Translations under genes and position numbers: made by a program
The notes under the pieces: model-generated
Database searches by the model: none
The model's input: only the letters and a program-made list of their open reading frames with translations
Told to the model about the DNA's origin: nothing
From: Kiritimatiellales bacterium
Lineage (GTDB): Bacteria > Verrucomicrobiota > Kiritimatiellia > Kiritimatiellales > Pontiellaceae
Direction: 5' to 3'
Assembly (NCBI GenBank): GCA_030621805.1
Contig: JAUXGY010000146.1
Coordinates: 1 to 5,494, forward strand
Length of the DNA stretch: 5,494 bases
Part shown: positions 1 to 5,494 of the stretch, in pieces
How positions within the stretch are numbered: position 1 is the stretch's first letter
Layout of the letters: every line of letters starts with the position of its first letter

Positions 1-434
1 CCATTATTCTGGGTTAGGACAAAGGTGCCGATGGAGGTTAGGCCGCTTCCCGTATCCACGGAAATGGTCACGCTATCCGCCGAGCGGTTAGGTTGTCCGC
101 TTTGGGAGTAGTTCCAAACGGCGATGGTTGTCAGCGTTCCCTCTAGCGCAGTATTGAACGTGTAGCGAAGAACGGCATCATAAGTCCCGGAAGAAAGCCC
201 TTGGGCAAGATACTGCTGGCTTGCGCTGAATCCATTGGCATGGGTCACCGTAGCCAGATTCGCCTCCGTCAATGTGGCAGAGAGCCCCGATCCATCCATG
301 GTGCGGCTGGCCAAACTCCCGCTTGAAGCCTTGCTCTGTGCTCCCGATAGGGTCACCGAGTCGGGAACAACCAATGCGGCATCTGAGACCGTAGCCAGTG
401 CAGTTAAGGTAATTATCAAAAAAAAGTGTTTCAT
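1..434 (-). CDS. Exported discoidin-like module protein, 5' part only (cut by left window edge)
   Basis: This is the N-terminal 144 codons of a protein whose 3' end lies outside the window. The ATG at 434-432 is preceded by AAGGA (441-445) with a 6-nt spacer. Residues 1-20 form a signal peptide (MKHFFLIITLTALATVSDAA), with likely cleavage after Ala19 or Ala20. The mature part is clearly paralogous to the N-terminal module of the 689-aa protein at 3104-5173. Shared stretches include 'ANLATVTH.NGF', 'YLAQG', 'WN(Y/F)SQSGQ.NRSA', 'SVDTG.G' and 'F.LTQN'. The pattern resembles an F5/8 type C (discoidin) galactose-binding-like beta-sandwich, a fold often used for glycan binding, but that is a fold-level inference. 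The gene starts 24 bp after the GH89 stop with no terminator between, so the two are probably co-transcribed. Whether it ends in a PEP-CTERM tail cannot be seen here. Confidence 0.85.
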   Translation of the reverse strand, partial: MKHFFLIITLTALATVSDAALVVPDSVTLSGAQSKASSGSLASRTMDGSGLSATLTEANLATVTHANGFSASQQYLAQGLSSGTYDAVLRYTFNTALEGTLTTIAVWNYSQSGQPNRSADSVTISVDTGSGLTSIGTFVLTQNN

Positions 435-458
435 ATTTATTCCTTGTGGTTCTATGGG

Positions 459-2996
459 TTAAAGGGGCGATGAGACCTTCAGTTCAACCGTTCCTGACGA
501 GTTGGTGCCTCCCTTGCTTCGGACTTCGGCGCGAAGGATACAACTGTTGTTGGCTTGAACATTTTTGGGTAGCTTGAACGTATAGAGGTTGTTCCTATGC
601 CTGTCACCGGTGCTACCGAGGTGCTGGTCGATGGAAATTTGCCGACCGTCTGCAATGATAGAGGCGGACTTGATTTCCAAAAGATGGCTGCCTTTGGTGT
701 ATACAAACCGAACCCCCGCCAAGGTGTTGAGTTTTTCAGCTGGGAGATCCCATTCGAGGGTCGTCCATTCCTCCCTCATCTGAGCCGGAGACCAGGTGCC
801 GAGCGTTTCAAGGTTTTCAGGAGCAGGTCGGGGGGGCTGTTCGGCATAGGCTTGCTTGACGAGTTCCTTGGCCTTGGCTGCCGGATCGGCGTACGGCTCG
901 ATGGAACTGATGCCCGAGTCATTGACCCATGCGGCTTCCCATGTGGATTGGTTAAAGCTCTGCCCCCCCAACATGGCATCCATCTTCGCTTCCATGCGCG
1001 GCGCATAGAAATCGCGGATGAGTCCCGACCAGACCCGGCAGGCGTAGTCGTTGACGGGCGGCCCCCATACGGTCACGATCTGGCGGGCATTGCGTTCGTA
1101 TTCATCCTTTTCCGCAGTTGTTCCATCGTGGCTTCGGGCCAAATCGATCCAGCGGTCAAGACGATTCAGCGAATGCGACTCCAGAAGCCGATCGATTTCC
1201 AGCAGGAGCGCGAGACCCCGGTTCCCTGCTTTTTTGGCCGACTCCAGGTCATTGGCTTGGATCCATTCGCCGACGGTCGTAAACCATTCCTGAGCCCTGA
1301 GCCCCAGTGCCATGGCGGCCATCTCGACAGCATCGTCGCGGTAGTTCGCATTAGAACCGTGTGATTTGGCGGCGGATAAAAACGTTTGAACGGCTTCAGG
1401 AAACCCTTTGGCCTGACAGGCGTTTCCAAGGCCAAGGCTTTTCCCGCGCTGCCATCCAAAGGTGGGGTGCGGGGTAAAGGTGCTATAAACGCTGCGATGG
1501 AGCATTTGCCATGCTTCGGCGAGTACAGGATCGGTGCTGGCGTACCGGTTGGCGGCATAGGCGGGCAACCACTGGTCGAGATCGATGGCCTCCTTGCTCC
1601 ACGCGGAGTCGCTCATCAATTCATAGATCACTTCGTTGTTTTCAAGCCCTTCGCCGGAAAGGGTGAATCCGACCAGATTTCCATGTTCGGGATGGGCGAG
1701 GGTTTTGGCGACCTGGTTGGCATAGAAGTCCATTTTTCCTACGAAGGCGGTTTTTCCGCCCATGTTCGGCACATAGCCCATCATCCATGTCTTGCCGTGG
1801 AAGGCCTGGAAGTCGTCCCAGTTCGGATTGTAGTCATTGGCGTAGTCGAGTACGAGGAGGCGCTCGTTTGGCACAGCATCCATTAAGGCTTTGACGGTGT
1901 CTTTGTTCCAAATATTGCGCTGGTAGTTGAACATCCATCCTTGCAACGTCCATATGGCTTCGGGCATGGCGGCAGTGATCGCCTCGTAGGTTTTTCGGCC
2001 GTATTCGGCGAGGAGCTCGGTGGTCGGCTTGTCGCTTTTCGGGAGCTTCATTTCGTTGAAGCTATCGACGAGAATGTAGGTGGCCGAACCAAACTCCTTT
2101 TTCCATTCCCCCAGATACAGGCCCATAATTTTTTTAAAAAGCGGGTCGTCGGGCATCATGACAACGGGGCGTTGCGACATGGGGAACCCCCCGTTCCAGT
2201 GGGTATTGTGCAGGACGATATCGGGATAGATGCGCTTGATGCCGGGCGGGACGAAACCGGCAAAGCTCTGCACCACCGGCTCGATACTCAGCTCGCGCAT
2301 CCGACCGAGAATTTTTTTCTGCAGGACGATTTGGTCGCGGTGCCAAGCCTCGGGGAGCTTGCCGCCGACCTGACGAATGTTGCCCATGCGCTGCCAGGGC
2401 AGGTGGGCGGGTCCGGTGTAGAATTCGTCAATTTCCCCAGGGGTCAGGCCGAGTTTCTTCCAAACCCGGGTTGCTATCGCCTCGGTGGCGACGGGAGCCA
2501 TAATCATGTTGTAGCCGTGCATGGCCAGCCAATCGAGCTCCTGCTGCCAGCGCTCCCACGTCCAGTAAGGGAAGGTGTAGCCCGCTGTCACCACATTGTA
2601 ACAATGTCTAATCTTGAAAGGGGTTTCCCCTGCGGTCGGCGGAGCATCGGGCCACCGCGCTGGAAGGTTCAGTCGCGGGCCGGCCCAGCCAACGGTGCCG
2701 AGGTTGTTTGCCCGAAGGTAGTCGTAGGTGCCACGGCATAGAGCCACCGCACTGCTTCCGCGAACCGTCAACGACCCGTTGGTGGCTTCATATTCATACA
2801 CATCGCGCCCATTGATTTGCGGAAGGGTTTCCAGCGTTATGCGGGAGGTCATCTCTGTGCCGACCACCCGGCGCAACACGCCCTGCGCTGAGGGAATGGG
2901 GTTGGCACCCACCCATCCAGCCGTTAGCAAGATGGCGGGCAAGAGAAGGGCGAGGCCTATTTTCCCTTCCATCAAACCGAATTTTGCGCTTTTCAT
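459..2996 (-). CDS. Exported alpha-N-acetylglucosaminidase, glycoside hydrolase family 89 (NAGLU family)
   Basis: This 845-aa enzyme should release terminal alpha-linked N-acetylglucosamine by a retaining mechanism; family members act on heparan-type and mucin-type glycans. A signal peptide spans residues 1-31, with an IGLALLLPAILLTAGWVG core and cleavage after VGA. Domains are NAGLU_N at about 38-115, the catalytic TIM barrel at about 125-460, and a helical NAGLU C-terminal domain at about 470-718. Motifs match human NAGLU: 'YNVVTAGY.F..W.W.RW..E.DW.A..G', 'GLT..EI.EF.TGPA.L.W.RMGN', 'FAG.VP' and 'LLVLD'. Glu315 in DSFNEM aligns with the catalytic acid/base (human Glu316), and Glu449 in LSGEG with the nucleophile (human Glu446), so the enzyme looks active. 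About 120 extra residues (725-845) follow the usual family end. The frame stays open up to 3203, but the ATG at 2996 is chosen because it has GGAGG upstream and starts the signal peptide; the extension would cross a terminator and the preceding gene. An ATG at 2972 is a less likely alternative. Confidence 0.95.
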   Translation of the reverse strand: MKSAKFGLMEGKIGLALLLPAILLTAGWVGANPIPSAQGVLRRVVGTEMTSRITLETLPQINGRDVYEYEATNGSLTVRGSSAVALCRGTYDYLRANNLGTVGWAGPRLNLPARWPDAPPTAGETPFKIRHCYNVVTAGYTFPYWTWERWQQELDWLAMHGYNMIMAPVATEAIATRVWKKLGLTPGEIDEFYTGPAHLPWQRMGNIRQVGGKLPEAWHRDQIVLQKKILGRMRELSIEPVVQSFAGFVPPGIKRIYPDIVLHNTHWNGGFPMSQRPVVMMPDDPLFKKIMGLYLGEWKKEFGSATYILVDSFNEMKLPKSDKPTTELLAEYGRKTYEAITAAMPEAIWTLQGWMFNYQRNIWNKDTVKALMDAVPNERLLVLDYANDYNPNWDDFQAFHGKTWMMGYVPNMGGKTAFVGKMDFYANQVAKTLAHPEHGNLVGFTLSGEGLENNEVIYELMSDSAWSKEAIDLDQWLPAYAANRYASTDPVLAEAWQMLHRSVYSTFTPHPTFGWQRGKSLGLGNACQAKGFPEAVQTFLSAAKSHGSNANYRDDAVEMAAMALGLRAQEWFTTVGEWIQANDLESAKKAGNRGLALLLEIDRLLESHSLNRLDRWIDLARSHDGTTAEKDEYERNARQIVTVWGPPVNDYACRVWSGLIRDFYAPRMEAKMDAMLGGQSFNQSTWEAAWVNDSGISSIEPYADPAAKAKELVKQAYAEQPPRPAPENLETLGTWSPAQMREEWTTLEWDLPAEKLNTLAGVRFVYTKGSHLLEIKSASIIADGRQISIDQHLGSTGDRHRNNLYTFKLPKNVQANNSCILRAEVRSKGGTNSSGTVELKVSSPL

Positions 2997-3007
2997 TTTC
3001 ACCGTTG

Positions 3008-3012
3008 CCTCC
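3008..3012 (-). promoter_or_regulatory. Ribosome binding site of the GH89 gene
   Basis: GGAGG on the minus strand lies 11 nt upstream of the ATG at 2996. It supports this start over the longer open frame to 3203 and over the internal ATG at 2972. It lies only about 10 nt downstream of the U-tract of the hairpin at 3021-3055. Confidence 0.7.
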
Positions 3013-3020
3013 GTTTTGAA

Positions 3021-3055
3021 GTAAAAATAAGGGGTGCAATTCCATCTGCACCCCT
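3021..3055 (-). terminator. Intrinsic terminator-like hairpin after the 689-aa gene, just ahead of GH89
   Basis: Read on the minus strand, a perfect 9-bp stem (AGGGGTGCA pairing with TGCACCCCT; arms 3047-3055 and 3030-3038) encloses an 8-nt loop and is followed by TTATTTTTAC. This is the normal form of a rho-independent terminator. It lies 48 bp past the stop of the 689-aa gene and 25 bp before the GH89 ATG. It may fully terminate the upstream gene, act as a leaky attenuator that lowers GH89 expression, or protect an mRNA 3' end. Confidence 0.75.
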
Positions 3056-3060
3056 CAGAT

Positions 3061-3077
3061 CCCGCCCAGAGGACGGG
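3061..3077 (-). other. Small second hairpin upstream of the terminator
   Basis: The minus-strand RNA CCCGUCC-UCU-GGGCGGG can fold into a 7-bp stem with one G-U wobble and a 3-nt loop. The wobble makes it pair better on the transcribed (minus) strand than on the plus strand, where the same position is a mismatch. It lies between the stop codon of the 689-aa gene and the terminator-like hairpin. It is short, so it may be chance or may be part of a compound 3'-end structure. Confidence 0.3.
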
Positions 3078-3103
3078 TTCCGTTTTCTGTATTCCCGATC
3101 CCT

Positions 3104-5173
3104 CTACGGCGTGATCACCTGATAGAAGGTTTCCGCCTGATCTACGGCGGTGGTCACGGTGATTCCTCCACCGTTTCCGGTTGCCGTGGTAATAGTGGTC
3201 CAATCATCAATCACCAGATTATACTTGGCCTGCACTTCGTAGGACTGTCCGTTGCCGGTATTGCTCCATGAGATGGTCATGCCCTGGCCCCCGGTGATGG
3301 CAATGGGACCCGCAATGGTGATGGTGCCGATATCAGCAAGTGTCGGAACCATGAGGGCCTGGATTTCGGCTAGGGAAAGAACGCCATTATATACCCGGAT
3401 TTCATCCAGTTTCCCCGCAAACCATTGCGCTTCACCAGAGCCAGAGGATCTTCCAACGGAAAAGACATCACTGCCTGTATTTACGAGGTTGGCCGTATTT
3501 CCATTCACGCCGCTTAATACGCCATCGACATAGAAGCTAATCCCGTCGGTGCTGCTTACGGTTGCGGCGACGTGATGCCATCCGTCCAGTCCGAGAGATC
3601 CAGCGGTAGGGTCGAAGGCGTCGGCAACGCCGTTTTTGGTGAAAAGAAGTTGTTGATTGGACGAATCATATCCAAAGGCCCATGCGTCGCCGTTCCACGC
3701 CTCATCATCGCCAATGATTCGGTTGCCCTTGGCATTTGACCCCGTTTTGGTCGCCATAATGGCACTGTCAAGATAGACCCATGCGGCGACGGAGAAGTCG
3801 TTAAGCAGGCCATTGAGTTCCGAGGAGTCAGAGAGTGTCCATGCGGCATTGGTGGTCAAACCCATTGCAGAACCAAATCCAACCGCCGAGGGCAGGCCAT
3901 ACAGATGGCCGGGGTCGCCAGCGGCTTCTCCGAGGAGTCCGCCCACTTGATCCACGAGCGGCGACGAGGTGTCTTCGCCATTGAAATACAGAAGCAGGCC
4001 GGTCGGGACAACATCCTTGACCAAAATCTGCACGAGTCCGGTCGATGAACCATCCGCATCGGTTGCAACCACATTAAAATCGCTTGTACCGAGGGAAACA
4101 GGTGTGCCTCCGAGCTCGCCGGTGGAAGCCACGGTCAGCCAGGTTTCGCTAATCGTATCGCCAAGGCTATAGATGATGGACTCATCATCGCCATCCGGGT
4201 CGGTCGCCTGTCCGGCGAGTGTACTGCTGTACCCAACGTTGACGGTCGCTGGAGGAACCACGATAGGATCATCCCAGACCGGCGGGGCAAGCGATTTGAC
4301 CACAATCTGCACGAGTCCGGTGGTCGAACCATCCGCATCGATTGCAACCACATTAAAATCGTTTGTTCCGCTGGAAACGGGGATGCCCCCAAGTTCGCCG
4401 GTGGGAGCCACGGTCAACCAGGTTTCGGCAATTGTATCGCCAAGACTATAGGTAATGGACTCATCATCGCCATCTGGGTCGGTCGCCTTTCCGGCGAGTG
4501 TATCGCTATAGGCGATGCCGGCGGTCGCAATGGAAACCACGATGGGGTCGTCCCAGACCGGCGGGGCCGGGTCTATTGTTCCCGAAAACTGGAAAGCCGC
4601 CTCGCTGAGGCCGGTGGTATAAGCATCGTAGCTGTCGAGCTTGTCCTGCTGAAGCGCCACCTTCACGCCAACAACGTCCGTGAGGTTGAAGGCACTGACA
4701 TCCAAAAGATCTGATTCGACGTCCGTCTCCCCATCGTTCTGGGTCAGGATAAAGTTACCTAGACTAACATAGCCTGTGCCGGTATCCACCGATACGTCCA
4801 CGCTGGTGGCGCTGCGGTTGGTCTGTCCGCTCTGGGAGAAGTTCCATAAAGCAATGTTCGTCAGCTGGTTGGTTACAGATAAGATCCACTTATATTCCAG
4901 CACCACATCGTAGGGTTGATCCGTCGTTCCCTGCGCCAGATATAAAATACTGCCATCAAATCCGTTGTCGTGGGTGACGGTGGCCAGATTGGCATCGGTC
5001 AAGGGCTCGTAAAGACCGGAACCGTCGATGGTGTGGATGGGGTCCGATCCAGAGGATGGGCTGCTATGCGCTCCCGAGACGGCTACCGTGTTCGCCGGTC
5101 TGATGTCCGCATGGGCGGCCATGCCCAGCCCGGTTGCAAGTACGATACTTAATGCCAGTTTGCGATTTTTCAT
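3104..5173 (-). CDS. Exported multidomain surface protein: discoidin-like module, two Ig-like repeats, LamG domain, FYQV tail
   Basis: This complete 689-aa protein is probably extracellular or surface attached and may bind glycans; no catalytic motif is visible. Residues 1-22 are a signal peptide (MKNRKLALSIVLATGLGMAAHA, then Asp). Residues about 28-200 are the discoidin-like module shared with both edge genes. Residues 204-296 and 297-389 are two Ig-like (He_PIG, cadherin-like) repeats, each starting PPVWDDPIVV and carrying acidic DPDGDD (232-237, 325-330) and DADG loops typical of calcium binding. Residues about 391-608 are a LamG/ConA-like jelly roll, with 'F.VAAWVYLD', 'GWHHVAATV', 'FYVDGVL' and 'GKLDEIRVYN..L...EI'. 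Residues about 612-689 are a fibronectin-like C-terminal region with 'YEVQAKYNL..DDW', 'GNGGGITVTT' and final 'FYQVITP'. I see no cysteine in the protein and no PEP-CTERM tail. The start is supported by GGGAG 8 nt upstream. Domain boundaries are estimated by eye. Confidence 0.93.
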   Translation of the reverse strand: MKNRKLALSIVLATGLGMAAHADIRPANTVAVSGAHSSPSSGSDPIHTIDGSGLYEPLTDANLATVTHDNGFDGSILYLAQGTTDQPYDVVLEYKWILSVTNQLTNIALWNFSQSGQTNRSATSVDVSVDTGTGYVSLGNFILTQNDGETDVESDLLDVSAFNLTDVVGVKVALQQDKLDSYDAYTTGLSEAAFQFSGTIDPAPPVWDDPIVVSIATAGIAYSDTLAGKATDPDGDDESITYSLGDTIAETWLTVAPTGELGGIPVSSGTNDFNVVAIDADGSTTGLVQIVVKSLAPPVWDDPIVVPPATVNVGYSSTLAGQATDPDGDDESIIYSLGDTISETWLTVASTGELGGTPVSLGTSDFNVVATDADGSSTGLVQILVKDVVPTGLLLYFNGEDTSSPLVDQVGGLLGEAAGDPGHLYGLPSAVGFGSAMGLTTNAAWTLSDSSELNGLLNDFSVAAWVYLDSAIMATKTGSNAKGNRIIGDDEAWNGDAWAFGYDSSNQQLLFTKNGVADAFDPTAGSLGLDGWHHVAATVSSTDGISFYVDGVLSGVNGNTANLVNTGSDVFSVGRSSGSGEAQWFAGKLDEIRVYNGVLSLAEIQALMVPTLADIGTITIAGPIAITGGQGMTISWSNTGNGQSYEVQAKYNLVIDDWTTITTATGNGGGITVTTAVDQAETFYQVITP
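4007..4564 (-). repeat. Two direct 279-bp repeats encoding the tandem Ig-like domains
   Basis: The units at 4286-4564 and 4007-4285 are adjacent, in frame and exactly 93 codons each. A hand comparison of 4021-4230 with 4300-4509 gives 28 mismatches in 210 bases, about 87% identity. The proteins are identical at about 73 of 93 positions. The 5' end of each unit (encoding residues 11-19 of the repeat) and the last few codons are the most diverged. This fits a fairly recent internal duplication. Confidence 0.9.
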
Positions 5174-5175
5174 AT

Positions 5176-5187
5176 CTCCCTCTCCCT
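5176..5187 (-). promoter_or_regulatory. Purine-rich ribosome binding region of the 689-aa gene
   Basis: On the minus strand AGGGAGAGGGAG holds two overlapping Shine-Dalgarno-like GGGAG motifs before the ATG at 5173. The distal copy (5182-5186) has an ideal 8-nt spacer; the proximal copy (5176-5180) is only 2 nt from the ATG. No convincing promoter is seen in the 44 bp between the upstream terminator and this start. Confidence 0.6.
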
Positions 5188-5217
5188 TTTATTCAGTTTC
5201 ATAGGTTATTCATAATG

Positions 5218-5250
5218 AAAAAAAACCTGCCCCGAAGATTCGGGGCAGGT
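5218..5250 (-). terminator. Strong intrinsic terminator of the upstream PEP-CTERM gene
   Basis: The minus-strand transcript forms a perfect 10-bp GC-rich stem (ACCTGCCCCG at 5250-5241 pairing with CGGGGCAGGT at 5234-5225). An inner A-T pair extends it and leaves a 4-nt loop. A run of eight T follows (5225-5218, the first base shared with the stem). It starts 19 bp after the stop codon at 5270, as expected for a rho-independent terminator. It separates the PEP-CTERM gene from the 689-aa gene. Confidence 0.92.
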
Positions 5251-5269
5251 ATAGTCGTTTACTCAATCA

Positions 5270-5494
5270 CTAGATCATCAGCTTGCGGCGGATAAACAGG
5301 ATACCACCACCAAACACGGCTACCATACCGAGGGTTGCCGGCTCAGGAATGGTTTGGAAAGCCACTTCACTCAAGCCGGTTGTATAATTGGAGTAGCCAT
5401 CCAACTTGGTTTGATTGAGGCTAATGGCCACCTCGGTCACCCCAACGAGGTTAAGAGCACTGACATCAATCAGATCGGATGTCACCGGAGTTGT
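5270..5494 (-). CDS. PEP-CTERM sorting-domain protein, 3' part only (cut by right window edge)
   Basis: The last 74 codons of an exported protein enter from the right edge and end at a TAG at 5272-5270. The first roughly 45 residues match the C-terminal half of the shared module: 'DL(I/L)DVSA.NL..V' and 'KLD.Y..YTTGLSE.AFQ' align with residues 155-195 of the 689-aa protein. The remaining 24 or so residues are a textbook PEP-CTERM signal: PEPAT, then a hydrophobic segment (LGMVAVFGGGILFI), then the basic tail RRKLMI. In known systems such tails are recognised and cleaved by an exosortase, which sends the protein to the cell surface or extracellular matrix. A GTG at 5485 could be read as a start, but the frame is open to the edge and lies mid-domain, so this is a truncated gene. 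A strong terminator follows. Confidence 0.9.
   Translation of the reverse strand, partial: TTPVTSDLIDVSALNLVGVTEVAISLNQTKLDGYSNYTTGLSEVAFQTIPEPATLGMVAVFGGGILFIRRKLMI

Noticed and set aside
597..2741. Long plus-strand open frames opposite GH89 (597-1364, 1386-1886, 1941-2741)
   Set aside because: They are antisense to a gene with strong family motifs and intact catalytic residues. Their translations show no recognisable domain, and their length is explained by the codon use of the real gene.
3056..3130. Promoter for GH89 in the intergenic region
   Set aside because: I searched the minus strand for a sigma70-like -35/-10 pair and found no convincing match with proper spacing.
2997..3203. 69-codon N-terminal extension of the GH89 reading frame
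   Set aside because: It overlaps the end of the 689-aa gene, runs through the terminator hairpin, has an unnatural Arg/His-rich composition, and would bury the clear signal peptide that begins at 2996.
4007..4564. DPDGDD and DADG motifs as a dockerin or thrombospondin type 3 repeat
   Set aside because: Spacing is 93 residues with Ig-like strands between, which fits He_PIG/cadherin-like domains rather than the short paired loops of dockerins.
4007..4564. CRISPR or satellite-like array
   Set aside because: There are only two long units, in frame inside a coding sequence, with no short repeat-spacer pattern.
5170..5202. Ten-codon open frame (MKLNKREREI) whose TGA overlaps the ATG of the 689-aa gene as ATGA
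   Set aside because: It has no ribosome binding site and its second half is simply the purine-rich Shine-Dalgarno region read as codons. A leader peptide cannot be excluded but has no support.

Overview
This window looks like a carbohydrate-degradation or surface-protein locus from a Gram-negative bacterium of the PVC group. My best guess is Kiritimatiellota (Pontiella-like) or a related Verrucomicrobiota lineage. The guess rests on three things: a bacterial GH89 alpha-N-acetylglucosaminidase, a PEP-CTERM sorting tail, and large exported proteins built from discoidin-like, Ig-like and LamG domains that end in a 'GNGG.ITVTT...FYQV' tail. That tail is, from memory, common in those lineages. No rRNA or other marker gene confirms the assignment.

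All four protein genes lie on the minus strand, so transcription runs from right to left. In that order they are: (1) the 3' end of a PEP-CTERM protein (5270-5494, cut by the right edge), followed by a strong intrinsic terminator (5218-5250); (2) a complete 689-aa exported multidomain protein (3104-5173) with a discoidin-like module, two tandem Ig-like repeats, a LamG/ConA-like domain and an FYQV tail, followed by a second terminator-like hairpin (3021-3055); (3) a complete exported GH89 enzyme of 845 aa (459-2996); (4) only 24 bp downstream, the 5' end of another exported protein (1-434, cut by the left edge). There is no gene-free stretch longer than about 110 bp.

Genes 1, 2 and 4 share the same module: gene 4 shows its N-terminal part, gene 1 its C-terminal part, and gene 2 all of it. 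The locus is therefore a tandem family of paralogous surface proteins with a GH89 gene inserted among them. In gene 1 the module runs straight into a PEP-CTERM tail. In gene 2 the same junction instead leads into Ig-like and LamG domains. A reasonable inference is that GH89 removes terminal alpha-linked GlcNAc from a host or environmental glycan (heparan-type, mucin-type or a marine polysaccharide), while the modular proteins bind glycans or decorate the surface. The sequence does not prove the substrate or any physical partnership.

This is a recognisable kind of accessory locus. I did not find a clearly unprecedented system. The points most worth a second look are the paralogous module family with swapped C-termini, the hairpin placed directly before the GH89 ribosome binding site, the C-terminal extension of GH89, and the recent in-frame 279-bp duplication.
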